Source: Eutypa lata (lineage: Eukaryota > Ascomycota > Sordariomycetes > Xylariales > Diatrypaceae). From it: a stretch of 64,000 nucleotides of DNA. The notes beneath the pieces are model-generated. The model did no database searches and was not told where the DNA came from. It saw only the letters and a list, made by a program, of their open reading frames with translations. A program made the translations under genes and the position numbers. The stretch spans positions 4,030,001 through 4,094,000 of the forward strand of contig JAKULF010000004.1 in assembly GCA_022661535.1 (NCBI GenBank). Direction: 5' to 3'. The stretch's first letter is position 1. The number at the start of each line of letters is the position of its first letter. Below, piece after piece: positions 1 through 11,658 of the stretch.

Positions 1-189
1 CAACCTCACTCCTTAGAACTTCTCATTTTATTCCCAACCAAACCGCTCAAAGCCACAGTTTCGTACATGACGCTTGAGAGACCTTATAACTCCTATACAC
101 TATACTCGTTACCTTCACCATTTATCCTTCATTATTTTTCCAAAGCCTAGATAAGGCATACAACATATCTACATCGTACTTCTGAGAAG

Positions 190-2308
190 ATGATTTCAAC
201 ATTGGTGCGGACAGCTCTGTTTGGGCTCGGGGTGAGCTACGCTGTCGCTGCGGAGCCGATCGTGAAGCTTGAAAAGACAAAAACGACGTATCGGGGTCTA
301 GTCGAAAAGTCTGTAGAGCATTTCCAAAATATCAGGTATGCTCACGATACATCTGGTGAACGACGCTTTGCTCCTCCTGAGCTATACATACCAGCAGAAG
401 GGGACATTGATGCTACAGCGCCTGGCTCAGCATGCCCCCAGTCTAAACCTGGCATGCCGCCATTCTTCGTTGAAACCTCAGACATTAGCGAAGACTGCCT
501 CAACCTCCGTATTTCGAGACCTGCTGGAACTACTGCGCAGGATAAGCTTCCCGTAGTGGTCTGGCTTCACGGTGGTGGGGTTGTCAAAGGTTCAGCGTAT
601 GATCCTCATTTCGACCCTGACAACCTCATCACGTTGTCGACATCACTCGGGAAGGGTATCATCTATGTTTCATTGAATTATCGCATCACTATATTCGGTT
701 TTGCTCGCCTTCCTACATTGAAAGACCAGAAGTCATTGAATATAGGAATGAGAGATCAAAGGGCAGGATTCGAATGGATCAAAGATAATATAGAAGCATT
801 TGGTGGTGACCCGGAAAGAATAACCGCCTTCGGACTAAGTGCCGGCGGCACATTCATTTCACTCCATCCCCTGGCTTATGGAGGAAAAAGGGGTGTACCG
901 TTCTCCCAGATCTGGACTATGTCTGGACCGCCTGGCACAGCCCTTAATATCACATCAGAAATCACTGAGACACATACTCTTGCGGTCGCAGAAAATTTGG
1001 GATGTGCATCTGATGATGACAAAGAGGTCTTGAAATGCTTGAGGGGGGTACCGATGGAGGAGTTAACAGAAGCGGCAATGGAGTACTCAAGGGCCAATCA
1101 TCCGCCGGCGGGCCTTTTTACTTTCATCCCATCAGTCGACGATGATTTTATACCAGATAGACATTCGGTATTGTACAAGGCCGGAGATTTTGTCAAGGGT
1201 ATGTCCTTCTCCCCTCTCGCATTTTATGTCCCCTTGTTCTTGTCATAGCTAACTAGTGACCATAGGAATTCCAATGGTCTTCGGCTGGACACAGGATGAT
1301 GGCGCGATGAACGCCGGACCAGCCCCCCTCTTCGAGGATGAAGAAGCAATGAAAATTCCAATCAAGAGCTTTGCGCATGCTCTCACGGACGAGGACTACG
1401 AAAATCTCTTTTCTCTATACTCTCCCCTTGATTTCGCAGATGATGTTAAAAATTACAACGCCCGAAAAGAAGAACCCGATCCTGTTGCCCCTGTACACTA
1501 CTTTCGGGTCTCTCGAATTCTGAGGGACATGATGTTTACTTGTCCCTCCATTGATTTCGGATACGAGATGTCTAGGCAGTCCAAAGCGCTCGACCCGACC
1601 TTTTCTGGTGTTCGCCTCTACGACTTGAATCAGAGCATGTTAACGCCCATGTTTAAAGGTGCCGGGATGCCATATATGGGCGGTAAGCTTTTACGTGTTA
1701 ATTTTCTCCCTTTTGTGACGAGTTGCAGTACTTCAAGCTACTCAAAGGGACATGCTCAAGAAGCAGGGACTATAGGATGACTCCCACGTCTCCATAGAAC
1801 ACCCGCAAAGAAGCAATTGCTGACTTTAGATATTTCAGTGTGCCACGGTAGCGATACAAATTATATATTTAATGGTTTGTTTCCGGAAGGTGAGGTATCG
1901 GAAACAGATCAGACGCTATCTGAATCAATGGCCACATCTTTCATCAATTTCGCCTACACCGGCAGTCCCATCAATACCGATGATGAAGACTTCAAATCCT
2001 GGCCAGAAGCATTCTTGGATGGGGAAAGTCTGCATGGAGAAAACGAGTCTGGCCCTTCGACAATTAACCTACAGGTCATTGGAGGTCCCCTCGGAACAGG
2101 GCCTTGTTCTTTGGGACGAACAGACGGTACAGCTGGATTCTTAGACTCACAGGAAGGCAGTAGCTTGCAGCATCCACTCGTGGATGGCATAGAATACGGT
2201 GAGATGGAGTCTACCCTGGTACAGACGCGGAGAGAGCAACTCGAACGCGAGAAATTGTTGAAGCGCTGTGCGTTCATTAATACACTCGCCCCCAAACTAG
2301 GTGTATAA
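190..2308 (+). CDS. secreted type-B carboxylesterase/lipase
   Basis: Alpha/beta-hydrolase of the type-B carboxylesterase family, expected to hydrolyse ester bonds outside the cell or in the secretory path. Proposed exons are 190-1198, 1266-1682 and 1839-2308, giving 631 aa, within the usual 550-650 range. Residues 1-21 form a signal peptide. The family signature EDCLNLRI is at about 101-108, an oxyanion-type HGGG at 127-130, and the nucleophile elbow GLSAG at 215-219 (Ser217; many members have GESAG or GQSAG). The last exon opens with CHGSDTNY, which carries the expected catalytic His. Intron 1 (67 bp, GTATGT...TAG) is well supported. Intron 2 (156 bp) is inferred because it joins GMPYMG to the His block in frame; a small extra exon inside it cannot be excluded. 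It is convergent with the PKS gene, 186 bp away, so it may or may not belong to the cluster. Confidence 0.8.
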
Positions 2309-2494
2309 GTACTGGAATGGATATAATGACGAAAGGATCAAGAAAGTTGTCCCTATAATATGAGGCAAAGCGAAGTGTCATGTTTATGATAATTCAAATA
2401 TAAGTTAAATATGGTAGAACAACCAATTAATAAATATGATAAATGGAGAGATCCCGACGGCGCCTGACTGTTACCTATCTACACTTAGGTATTC

Positions 2495-5400
2495 TTAACA
2501 TGAATCCAAAAATCCCATCGCCTTCCACTCTCCTACATATCGGCGTACAAGCTCAGCAGGGATGGGTCCCTGCGCCGCCAGCGTCGGCGACTTCTCCCTC
2601 GCCTTGGCCGTATCCAAGATGACGCCCACGCACGAGATCCGCACGAAGTGCTTCTCCAGGAAATCCGCCATCCTCAGGGCCGGGTTCTCCGTCTCCATTG
2701 CCAGGGGCGAGCGCCTGACCTTCCGAATCCATTCGATGAACGGCATTACGTTCGACCGCGGGATATCCAGCTCCCCGATCAAGACATCCACCATCTCCTC
2801 CCACGGCTGACCAACCGGGTTGTCGACGTGATACACCGGCCCGTCCGCCTCCTCGTTCAGCGCCAGGTCCGCGCAGGTGCCTGCTACGCTGTCGACCGGC
2901 ACCCATTGTAGCCTCCCCTCGAGCACCGGGAACGCGCGTAGCGACTGCGCGGACCGCACCAGGAAGGCGAAGTGCTCGGTCGGGTTCCACAGCCCCGTCG
3001 CGCTCGACCCGGCGATCTGGCCCGGTCGAACCACCATGGTCCGGAAGCGATCGGGATGTCGGTGTAGCGTCTCGTCCAGGATCCGCTCGGATGCCCACTT
3101 GGCCTCGCAGTACCCGACCGGCGGGACGGAAGCAAAAGGTAGGCGTTCCTCCGGCACTCGGGAACTGGAACCCAGACCCTGGCCCGCGACGCCGATGGAT
3201 GATATGAACTGGAAGCACACGCGCTTCGCATTGCCGGTATTACTGGCGGAGATCTCGGCAGCGAGGTCCAGAAGGTGCCGCAATACTTGGAATTGCGTGT
3301 CGAAGGAGCGCAGGGGCCGGTTGGCGGTCATAGGCCACGCGTTGTGCACTATGTGGGTGGTGCGCTCGACGAGCCCTGCGTACTCGGCAGGCGGCAGGCC
3401 GAGGTGCGGTTGGGACGTGTCTGTTGCGTAGACGCTTAGCTTCGAGGAAGCATCTGGGGACAGCTTAATGCCACGAGATGAGAGAGCTTCTTGCTGCCGG
3501 TCCAGGGGTGAAGTATTGCCGCTGCTTCGTCGGTTGAGACAAATGACACTACTGACAGATGGATCTTCGGCGAAGCGCGCTACGAGGTGGGAGCCTAAGC
3601 TTCCAGTACCTCCTGTGACGATGATAACGGCACCAATATCATGTTCGTGTTGCGGCTCATCTTTTTCTTGTATGTTGTCGCAAGATGTGGACGCTGCTGT
3701 CATGAAACCCGCCGAGTACTGTGCCACATATTTCCTGGCTTCCTCCTCTCGCGCCGCCACATTAGTATTCTCTTGAACTGTCGTGAAAGGAGGTGGCAAC
3801 GCCGGTGTAACTGGTATCTCGCCCTCCAAGCAGGAGGATGTCGCCATAATGACCTTTTGAATATTATTCTCCGACAAGCTCCCATCTGTCCAATCCACAT
3901 GCCCGAACCCAGCTTCCCGCAGCCGCGCCGCCCAATGCTCAGCCGACACGAGCGCATGCACGCGATCGTCCGCAAACCGCCACCAGCCCTCGAGCAGACC
4001 GAATACTATGTCCACGAACGGGAGGCCTTCCGTCATCTCAGTGAGCAGCAACAGGCCGTCAGGGCGCAGCGCCGCGCGGATATTGGACGCGGAAGCGGCT
4101 AGGTCGGCCGTGGCATGTATGGCGTTACTGGCTACTACTATGTGCTCGGTGCCAAGCAATGATTTGTCGGGCAGCTGCTCGATATCGTGCACGGCGAAGC
4201 GCATGAAGGGGTGTTGTGCACCGAAGGTACGCCGCGCCTGAGCTACCATGGAGGGTGAGAGGTCCGTTATTGTGTATTCGACGGGGATGTTGAGGGTCGC
4301 GAGGAAGGGCGCCAGTATGTATGTCGTTCCGCCAGTGCCGGCGCCCATCTCGAGAATGCGCAGTGGGCCCTGGAAGTCTGCTGGGAGCTTCTCGACGAGA
4401 GCGCGGATGGTGTCTCGCATCTGTTCGTAGAACAGTCGGTTAAAGGGGAGGTCGCAATAGAGCCCTCGCACGAGGTCTCGTCCTTCGGGTGAGCCGAACA
4501 GCGCTTGGATGCCGTCTTTCTTGCCGCTGATCACATCGGCTAGGTTCTTTCCGGCGTAATATGCTAACTTGTGCGCTACGATCCACGTGTCATTGGCTTG
4601 CAACAGCTCTTGGTAGATCGCTTCGCTTGTTTTACGTGGGGCGGGGATGGCAGTGCGCGTGATACGCGAGCCGTTTATATCAACGAGCCGTGCATCCTTC
4701 TCGAGGAAGCTATAGAGCCAGTCGACGAGCCGAGCGTGCTGTGGTGGATGCGATATACGTTGAATGACCTGGCAAGCTGAAGCTACTCGGAGCGGACATC
4801 CAACCTGCTCGAATGCCTCGACGATAAGCGCAACGCAGAGCCGATTTGAACGAGCCATAATAATGGAATCGGTGATATCTACCTTATTATCTCGGATGCG
4901 TTGGTCTGTCGTCACTTTCACCTGTGCAAACGCGTCCAAGATATCGTACTGAGATAGCTTCTCGTCTCTTGTAGTAAGACTGCTCGTTTTCGCAATGACC
5001 GCCTCAATAGCAGCATTGCCATCTTGCCCATCCATGAAAGGAAGATCCTGACTGCCGGGCGTTATGATTATCTGAGTATCACAGCTTCTGTCAGATAGCG
5101 TGCCACCGTGAGAAGGAGAGGACGGATCGTCGCCGTCTTCGTAGATCTGTTCGGGATCGACCAGATCGTCTGGGCCACCCACGGCTCTGGAGATGCACGC
5201 CACAAGCTCGCGGAACGTAGTGGCCTCGAAGAGAAGTTCTTCCATGTTTGGCTTGTAGTGCAGAACACTCTCAATCTCGCGAGCTAGCTCCATGCCCGCG
5301 AGAGAATCGACACCCAAGTCAGCTAGTTCTGAATCATCCCTAATATCGCTTGCCTCCACCCCTGATACGATAGCCACGACATCCCTGACCTTCTGGCTCA

Positions 5401-8400
5401 AGTCGGAATGCGGGGACTTCGTCGTCTTTCTAACGTCGGCTTCTTGTCGGTGATTAACCGCTTGAGGTGGTATCAGTGGAAGCTGCGGCCTATGAACTGC
5501 ATGTGATTCCACAGCCAACACGTCGCCATGTTTGTTGCTATTGTGTGCTCTAGCCTGAACGACGGACGGATCTGAAAGCCTCTCTAGAACCCTACTCATA
5601 GACAACTTGGCGATCCGTGAATACCTGATTCCCAGCATCACCTCGGTCAACCGACCGTCAACAGCATCAAAGACAAACAAGTCCGTCAAGAAAGCCTTCT
5701 CCGACTCGCGGTGGTGCTTCGCCAAGACATGCCACGCCTTCCCAGGCAGTCGGCGTCTATCCTCGCGCGAGAACACAGGCGAGCGCATGATAAGCTCGCA
5801 CCCAGTAGCCAGGAACACATCACTGTCTCCCGGCTGTCGATCCGCCATACAGTTGACCCACACGCCCGCGACTTGGCTGTAAGAATCAACCACGGGTATA
5901 TCACCTAGCCAGTTCCCCTCCGCGCTACTGGCTTGAGTGGTAGGATTGAGCACGATGCCAGCGCACTCGCTCCCCCGTCCGACTACTCGGCTCGCCCCAC
6001 GGTACACCTCTCCATAGTCGACGACGTCCGCTAGGGCTCTATATATGCTGCGCCCCTGTAATCCATTGTCCGCGCCGGCTTCATCCTGGAGCACGGAGAC
6101 ACAACCCTCGTGGGTCACGAGCCGCTCGTAGCGCGCAAACTCGGCAATATCGTCGGGTGAGCGGAGTTCCAACTTCCCCTGAACACATAGAATTGAGCTG
6201 TTATCGGGCTGCTGACCGACCGGAGCCGTGACAATCGACCAGGCCCAGGACCGTCGAAGGGGATTATCGTCAGCGCGGAGGTCAAGCCATGCCGAACGTG
6301 TAGGGTTGATGCATAGTGGCGCGTCGTTGTGCATATCACGAATAATAGGGTGGAGAGTCTTGTTTTTCATCGACGGGATGTCGTCGCGAAGGCTAAATAG
6401 CGCCTCGGTCGCCATGGTATACTCGAGGGTGGCGGAACAGATCGGAGCCGTTTGAACAGCAACATGAGGCGAGATGAATGATCTATAGCGCTCGCACTCG
6501 GTGTTGATTTTGAAACGAGCATGCCGTTTCTCGGTGTCTCGATAACCTACGAAACTCCAAAGGCCAAGTGAGGGGTCCTCTGGGAGTGTTTCTTCTCTTT
6601 GTGGCGGGCCTAACAGCGGCACTGCCTTGAGGTCCAGCCAGTGCCGCGATTTCTCAAATTGGTATGGTGGCAGGAGTAGAGGGGCATAATTTTGAGCCGC
6701 CTGCGCACCATGATGTGGCCAGAAAGTCATGCGTAGACCTTCCTTCCACAAAGAGAGAGTTGCGTCTGTGAGACCCTCGATTCCCCGATCCTCGGTGAGA
6801 CTGACTCCCTGAAAATGTGAATTGGAACCTGATCCCACTACACGCTTGGCTATAGAGGTGATTTTAGAGGCGGATCCGGCTTCAAGCCAGATTGCGGAAG
6901 GGTAGTCCTTAAGTAGTCGTTGAACAGCATGGTGGAAAAACACGGGCTTGCGCATGTGGTCCGGGACGAAGCTGGACGAGAATGCAAGATTGCTCGATGA
7001 TGTCTCGGTTGCTCGTTCGAGTCGGATAACCGGGTTGTGGAAGGTTAAGTCGAGGCCGACTTGTTCTAGACTCGGGATCAGGGGGTCGACGAGAGCGGAG
7101 TGAAAGGCATTCGTGACGTTCAGTCTTTTACTCTTGACAGAATTATACCTAGCGTCGCTCGAAAGGATTTCGCAAACACTATCAATTGCCGGCACCGACC
7201 CGGCAAGCGTGAAGCTCTGTGGGCCATTATAACAGGCAATGCCGGCTGGGCTACCGCCCTCACGAGCTCGGTTAGACTCTTCTAAGAGCCACTCCACCAA
7301 CTGCAAGTCGCCATCCACCGCCATCATTGCGCCTGGATCTGTACCCCATGAATCTCTCACGATCTTAGCGCGTCCGGCAACTAGTTTGATCGCATCTCTC
7401 AGCCCCAAGACTCCCGCCACACAGAGTGCGGTGATCTCTCCGAAACTATGGCCCACTACCGCCTCAGCTTTCACCCCACAGTCCATCCAGCATCTGGCAG
7501 ATGCATACTGTAGAGCGAATAACATTGTCTGTAGGTACACCTGATCTGTAATCGGTGTCTTGGAAAAGATCCCAGGGTAGATACTCTTCAGCCCCAGGGA
7601 TTGGGCTACGGCACAGCACTGGTCTAAGTGGTGGCGGAGGAGCGGTACATTTCCATATACCTTGCGATCTAGACCAATGAATGTCGAGTGCTGCCCCCCG
7701 AAGCAAAGGATCACGGGTCTAGCGGGCTTGACTTCGATGGGCTGTGATGCTTCGGCAGGCGAGAGTTGCTCGGCTAGACCAGCGATTGTGCTACAGCGAA
7801 AGAGGAGGGCACGTGGCAAGTTGCGATTTGTCTGACGGTTCATGTTGAATGAGAGGTCAGCTAGAGAAATTGTCTCGGGCTTCTCCTGAATGAACGCGAC
7901 TAGCTTAGCACAGTACGCCGCGATGCTGTGGCTGTCGAAGCCAGTAATGCAGAAGGGAAGAGCTGCGTTATCGGGTATCCGCGCCGAAGCTTCTCCTGAT
8001 CGCCGTGGAGCCTGCATCACGACCATCGCCGCATTGGATCCACTGGCGCCGTAATTGTTGATGAGTGCCGCTTTGTGCTCTTCAGTCCAGGTCTGCAGGC
8101 TGGTCGGGAGTGCGATCATGTCTGAAGCCGTGGCGTCGAGGCGATGGCTCATATTCAAGTGGCTTGCTTGCGGTGGGATAAAACCTTCATGCATCATAGT
8201 GATGACTTTGATCAAAGAGACGATGCCTGACGCGCTTTCTGTGTGTCCTACGAAGCCTTTCACCGATCCAAGGGGGAGAGGCTTGCGCCGGTTCGTTCCT
8301 CCCAAGGCGGTACGAATGCTTTGGTATTCTGCTGGGTCGCCTACGGGCGTACCTGTTCCCTTTAATAGCATGATAGGTTAGTCATTGGGTGGCTTCCAGT

Positions 8401-10677
8401 GGGGGGGAAGGTAACACACATGTGCTTCGACAAGTGAGATGTCCTTGGGTTCAAGTCTTGCTTGGTGGACGACATCGGTGAAAAGCCGTGATAAAGACGG
8501 CACATTAGGGACGAATAATGGTGTGATATTGTCGTTTTGATAAACCGCGGTACTGTTCAAAGAAACGTCAGTGGTAATCCTTTACTTTAAGAGGCGCAGT
8601 AGACAAGCAGAAAAGGGTTAAAGGGGTTCGCCTGACGGCAGTGATAACAGGATACAGACCTTGCAATCCGCCCAAAAATGCGATCTCCATCTGCAAGCGC
8701 AGCCGCCATCGGCTTTAAGAAGACGCAAGCAATGCCCTCTCCGCGGCAGTATCCATCTGCCCCTTCATCGAACGGCTTGCACTGTCCTGTCGGGCTAAGG
8801 AACGATGCACCAGCTAGGTTCTGGAACCACACCTCGTTCCCGAGAACATTAACCCCCCCGCAAAGAGCGGCACTACACTCACCCGAGCGCAAAGCTTTTA
8901 CTGCGGAATGGATCGCCACCGCCGATCCCGAACACGCCGTGTCTAACGTCATGGACGGCCCTGTCCACCCGAAGTAGTGCGACACCTTGCCGGCGATGAA
9001 ACCCCGCAATAGGCCCGTCACCGTGTACGCCCCAGCCGCGTGACATGCCGCATTCTGGTCGTAGTCGGTGGCGCAGGTGCCCAGGTACACCCCGATATGC
9101 TTGTCCGGGTCATTGGAGCTGAAGTATCCGGACTGCTCGACGGCCTGGTATGCCGCTTGCAGGATCAGGCGCTGTTGCGGGTCCATCGCGGCACTCTCGC
9201 GTGGGCTCTTGCGGAAGAACTTGTGGTCGAAGGCGTCGACGTCGCGCATGAAGTTGCCGTACCACTTACGCCCGCTGGTGTCTTCGGGACGCCACGGCGA
9301 GTTGCCGAATGGCACGCGCTCGGGAGGGACTTCTTGGTGCTGCGACTTGCCGGAACGTAGCATCGATGAGAATTCGACGACGTCATCAGCCCCGGCAACT
9401 TTGATAGACATGCCTACGATGGCAATATCATGGCTTCTACTTGCGTCTTCATCTATTATAGATTTGCTGTTGCAGGAGCTGCTGGGTGGATGTGGTGTGA
9501 GTGAGGCTTGAGCGTATGGACTAAGATCGTCGTCGCGTGAATCTGTAACCCCGGCAGTAATATCCCGAAGGATATTCTCTGAAGGAGAGATCTCCTCTAT
9601 CCGCAATCCTGGTTTACGTGTCAAGGAAGGTGGCACAAACCGACCGGGACCGATCGAAGTGACAACTAGCCGCTCCTCGCCGTGAGCCAAGGTTTCTACA
9701 ACGGCCGAGATGGTTTTATGCCAGTTACATTGTTGTACGAGTATCTCCCGCAAGGCCACTCTATGCAAACCGTCCCCCAAAACCGGGTTGCCATCTCCAG
9801 CGTTGGTGTACGTAGGCAAAGCCAGATTAGCGGAATCCGTGAAGGTCAGCGCCGGCTCTACATCGCACAGATGGATGAGCGCATCCGCAAATCTACGGTT
9901 CTGCTCCGAGTGAAAGCGCCCTCGTAACCCCATCGTCGCAGCCACAATACCGGCTTGCCGGAGCTCCTGCAACAGGCTTGAAGCTTCGCTCTTTGATGCG
10001 GTAACTGTGGCCCGCCGCTCGTCGTACCATACGGACACATAAGCTTCATTGTGGAACTCGCTTAGAATACGCCCGAGTGCAATGTCCTGTTCCCGCGTGT
10101 GGCATGCTGTCGCAAAAGACTCAGATGCGCCATATGAATGAGTCTCATCCGTCCCGTCCACGACTGCCCCAACCAACATAGCAAGCCGGACGGCAACGGC
10201 GGCATTGTGGTTCCATTCCTGCGTGGACGCAGAGCTGGAGATGGCGTAGGCGGTTAGCAAGCCTTCGCAGAAGCCGAGAGCAGTGGTGTTTTTCGCCCGA
10301 ACTAGGGTGGCATGAGCATCGGGTGCATCGCCATGATGAAGCTCGAGATAGCGTTGGTACTCGGTAAGTTGTGTGAGGACCGTTAAAGGCGCCAATAGTG
10401 TGTTAGGTAGATCGCCGACATCGTATTCTGGCGGCCCGTCTGTCAGCCATTTGTGGAGATTTTCGAGTAGTTGCTTTCCAGGTATGGAGCGCAAGGTGGG
10501 TATTCTAGTTGATGCTGTTTCTAAGATGGCGGGTAGTTCCGAGAGCGTGTCAACGGCCCATTTCTGGCCTTTCAGGGCCGATCTCAGTTCTGATAATGAC
10601 TTGTTGCTGAAAGAAGTGGTCTGGGGCCCAAATAGGAGAAGGGAGGGCCCTCGGCGGTTATCACGTAAGTCCCCCAT
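2495..10677 (-). CDS. non-reducing polyketide synthase, SAT-KS-AT-PT-ACP-CMeT-R
   Basis: Iterative type I PKS of 2671 aa in three exons: 8660-10677, 8420-8552 and 2495-8359. Introns of 107 and 60 bp both fall in the KS region; the second splits VEAH from GTGTPVGDP, which proves that the ORFs are one gene. Domains: SAT about 10-370 with GFCEG (Cys137) and His256; KS about 415-840 with DTACSGS (Cys582), His717 and His756; AT about 930-1250 with GHSFGE (Ser1022); PT about 1310-1650 with His1349 and Asp1542; one ACP about 1700-1775 with LGVDSL (Ser1736); C-methyltransferase about 1870-2230 with EMGAGTGG at 2054; thioester reductase about 2290-2660 with TGGTGSLG and YCEAK (Tyr2467, Lys2471). All key residues are present, so it looks functional. 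This is the architecture of methylated aryl-aldehyde producers such as citrinin, 3-methylorcinaldehyde, sorbicillin (second PKS) and azaphilone synthases. The expected product is a C-methylated aromatic polyketide released as an aldehyde. Chain length cannot be read from the sequence. Confidence 0.95.
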
Positions 10678-11658
10678 CCGTTGCGTAGTATGGAGTTTCT
10701 ATCCCTACTGTTCCGGAGCAACGGTGTCGAAGCTTAGGCAGAATGCTTTAGGGGGGGAACTGATGCTACATAAAAGTACTAAAATAGTATGTACGATATT
10801 TCTGAGCGGTGAGTAAAACGACTGCTTCACGACTTATTGGGCCTATATGAATGCAGGAGGACTTGAATAGAAGCCCGGTTTACTTAAAGATCACCATCGC
10901 TTAATATTTATTAACAATCATTTTATAGGCTAACAGTTCAACCTCGGTGTAAACTACCGAGTTCGTCTACATTAGATATATATATATAAACACATGTGTA
11001 CACCGATCATACCATCTAAGCAAGTAATAAGGAATTCGAGCCCCATAGCGTAGCTTTAGGAGTATGTAACCCAAGACTATTTAGTCTTTTTTGATAACCG
11101 CCCAAGCTAGCTCGGGGAGGTAGCGGCCGAAAAGAAAAAAAAAAGACCATGAACCTAGGTTAGATTGATCGACCCATGAGCTACCAAATCGAGATCATTG
11201 GACAAGAAAGAAAGTCCGCTCATACATAAGGAACACAAAGCGCCAGCACGGTAGGTAGTAGGAATGTAGGAATGCAACCATCCATTACCGCCTTTTTTGG
11301 CCTAATAGAGAAGACATTGCCACCTTATACACAGTCAGAAAAGGCGGCAGACTTCTCAGGCCTTAACACAGCCTCGTAGTTGGCCCAATGATAAGGCTCC
11401 ACTTGCATTCTAATGCAATACTACCGTGACGGCCAAGGAGACAAGACTTCTTATATTGACTTCACTTGAAGAAGACTTGTTGCTTACTCTGAGCTATCTG
11501 CTGAATACGCTTACGCCCCTGCACCCCACTGGGGGGGAAACTGAGTGGTTAGATCACCTTTCTATAGACAAATGCTAGTAGAAGCGTAGACACTGAGCAG
11601 ATAACGAAAATACTCCGTCCAAGCAATTAATTCTAGGACTAGTTAGGGTTAACCACAC
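10678..11658. promoter_or_regulatory. PKS upstream region (gene-free)
   Basis: About 0.98 kb between the PKS start and the stop of the upstream, same-strand FAD monooxygenase gene. It must hold the PKS promoter and the monooxygenase 3' end. A short TA run lies near 10977-10988. I see no convincing ORF or defined operator. Confidence 0.5.

Noticed and set aside
10714..10724. CGG-N5-CGG direct repeat just upstream of the PKS start as a Zn2Cys6 site
   Set aside because: It lies 37-47 bp from the ATG, probably in the 5' leader, and no second copy was seen; too weak to call.
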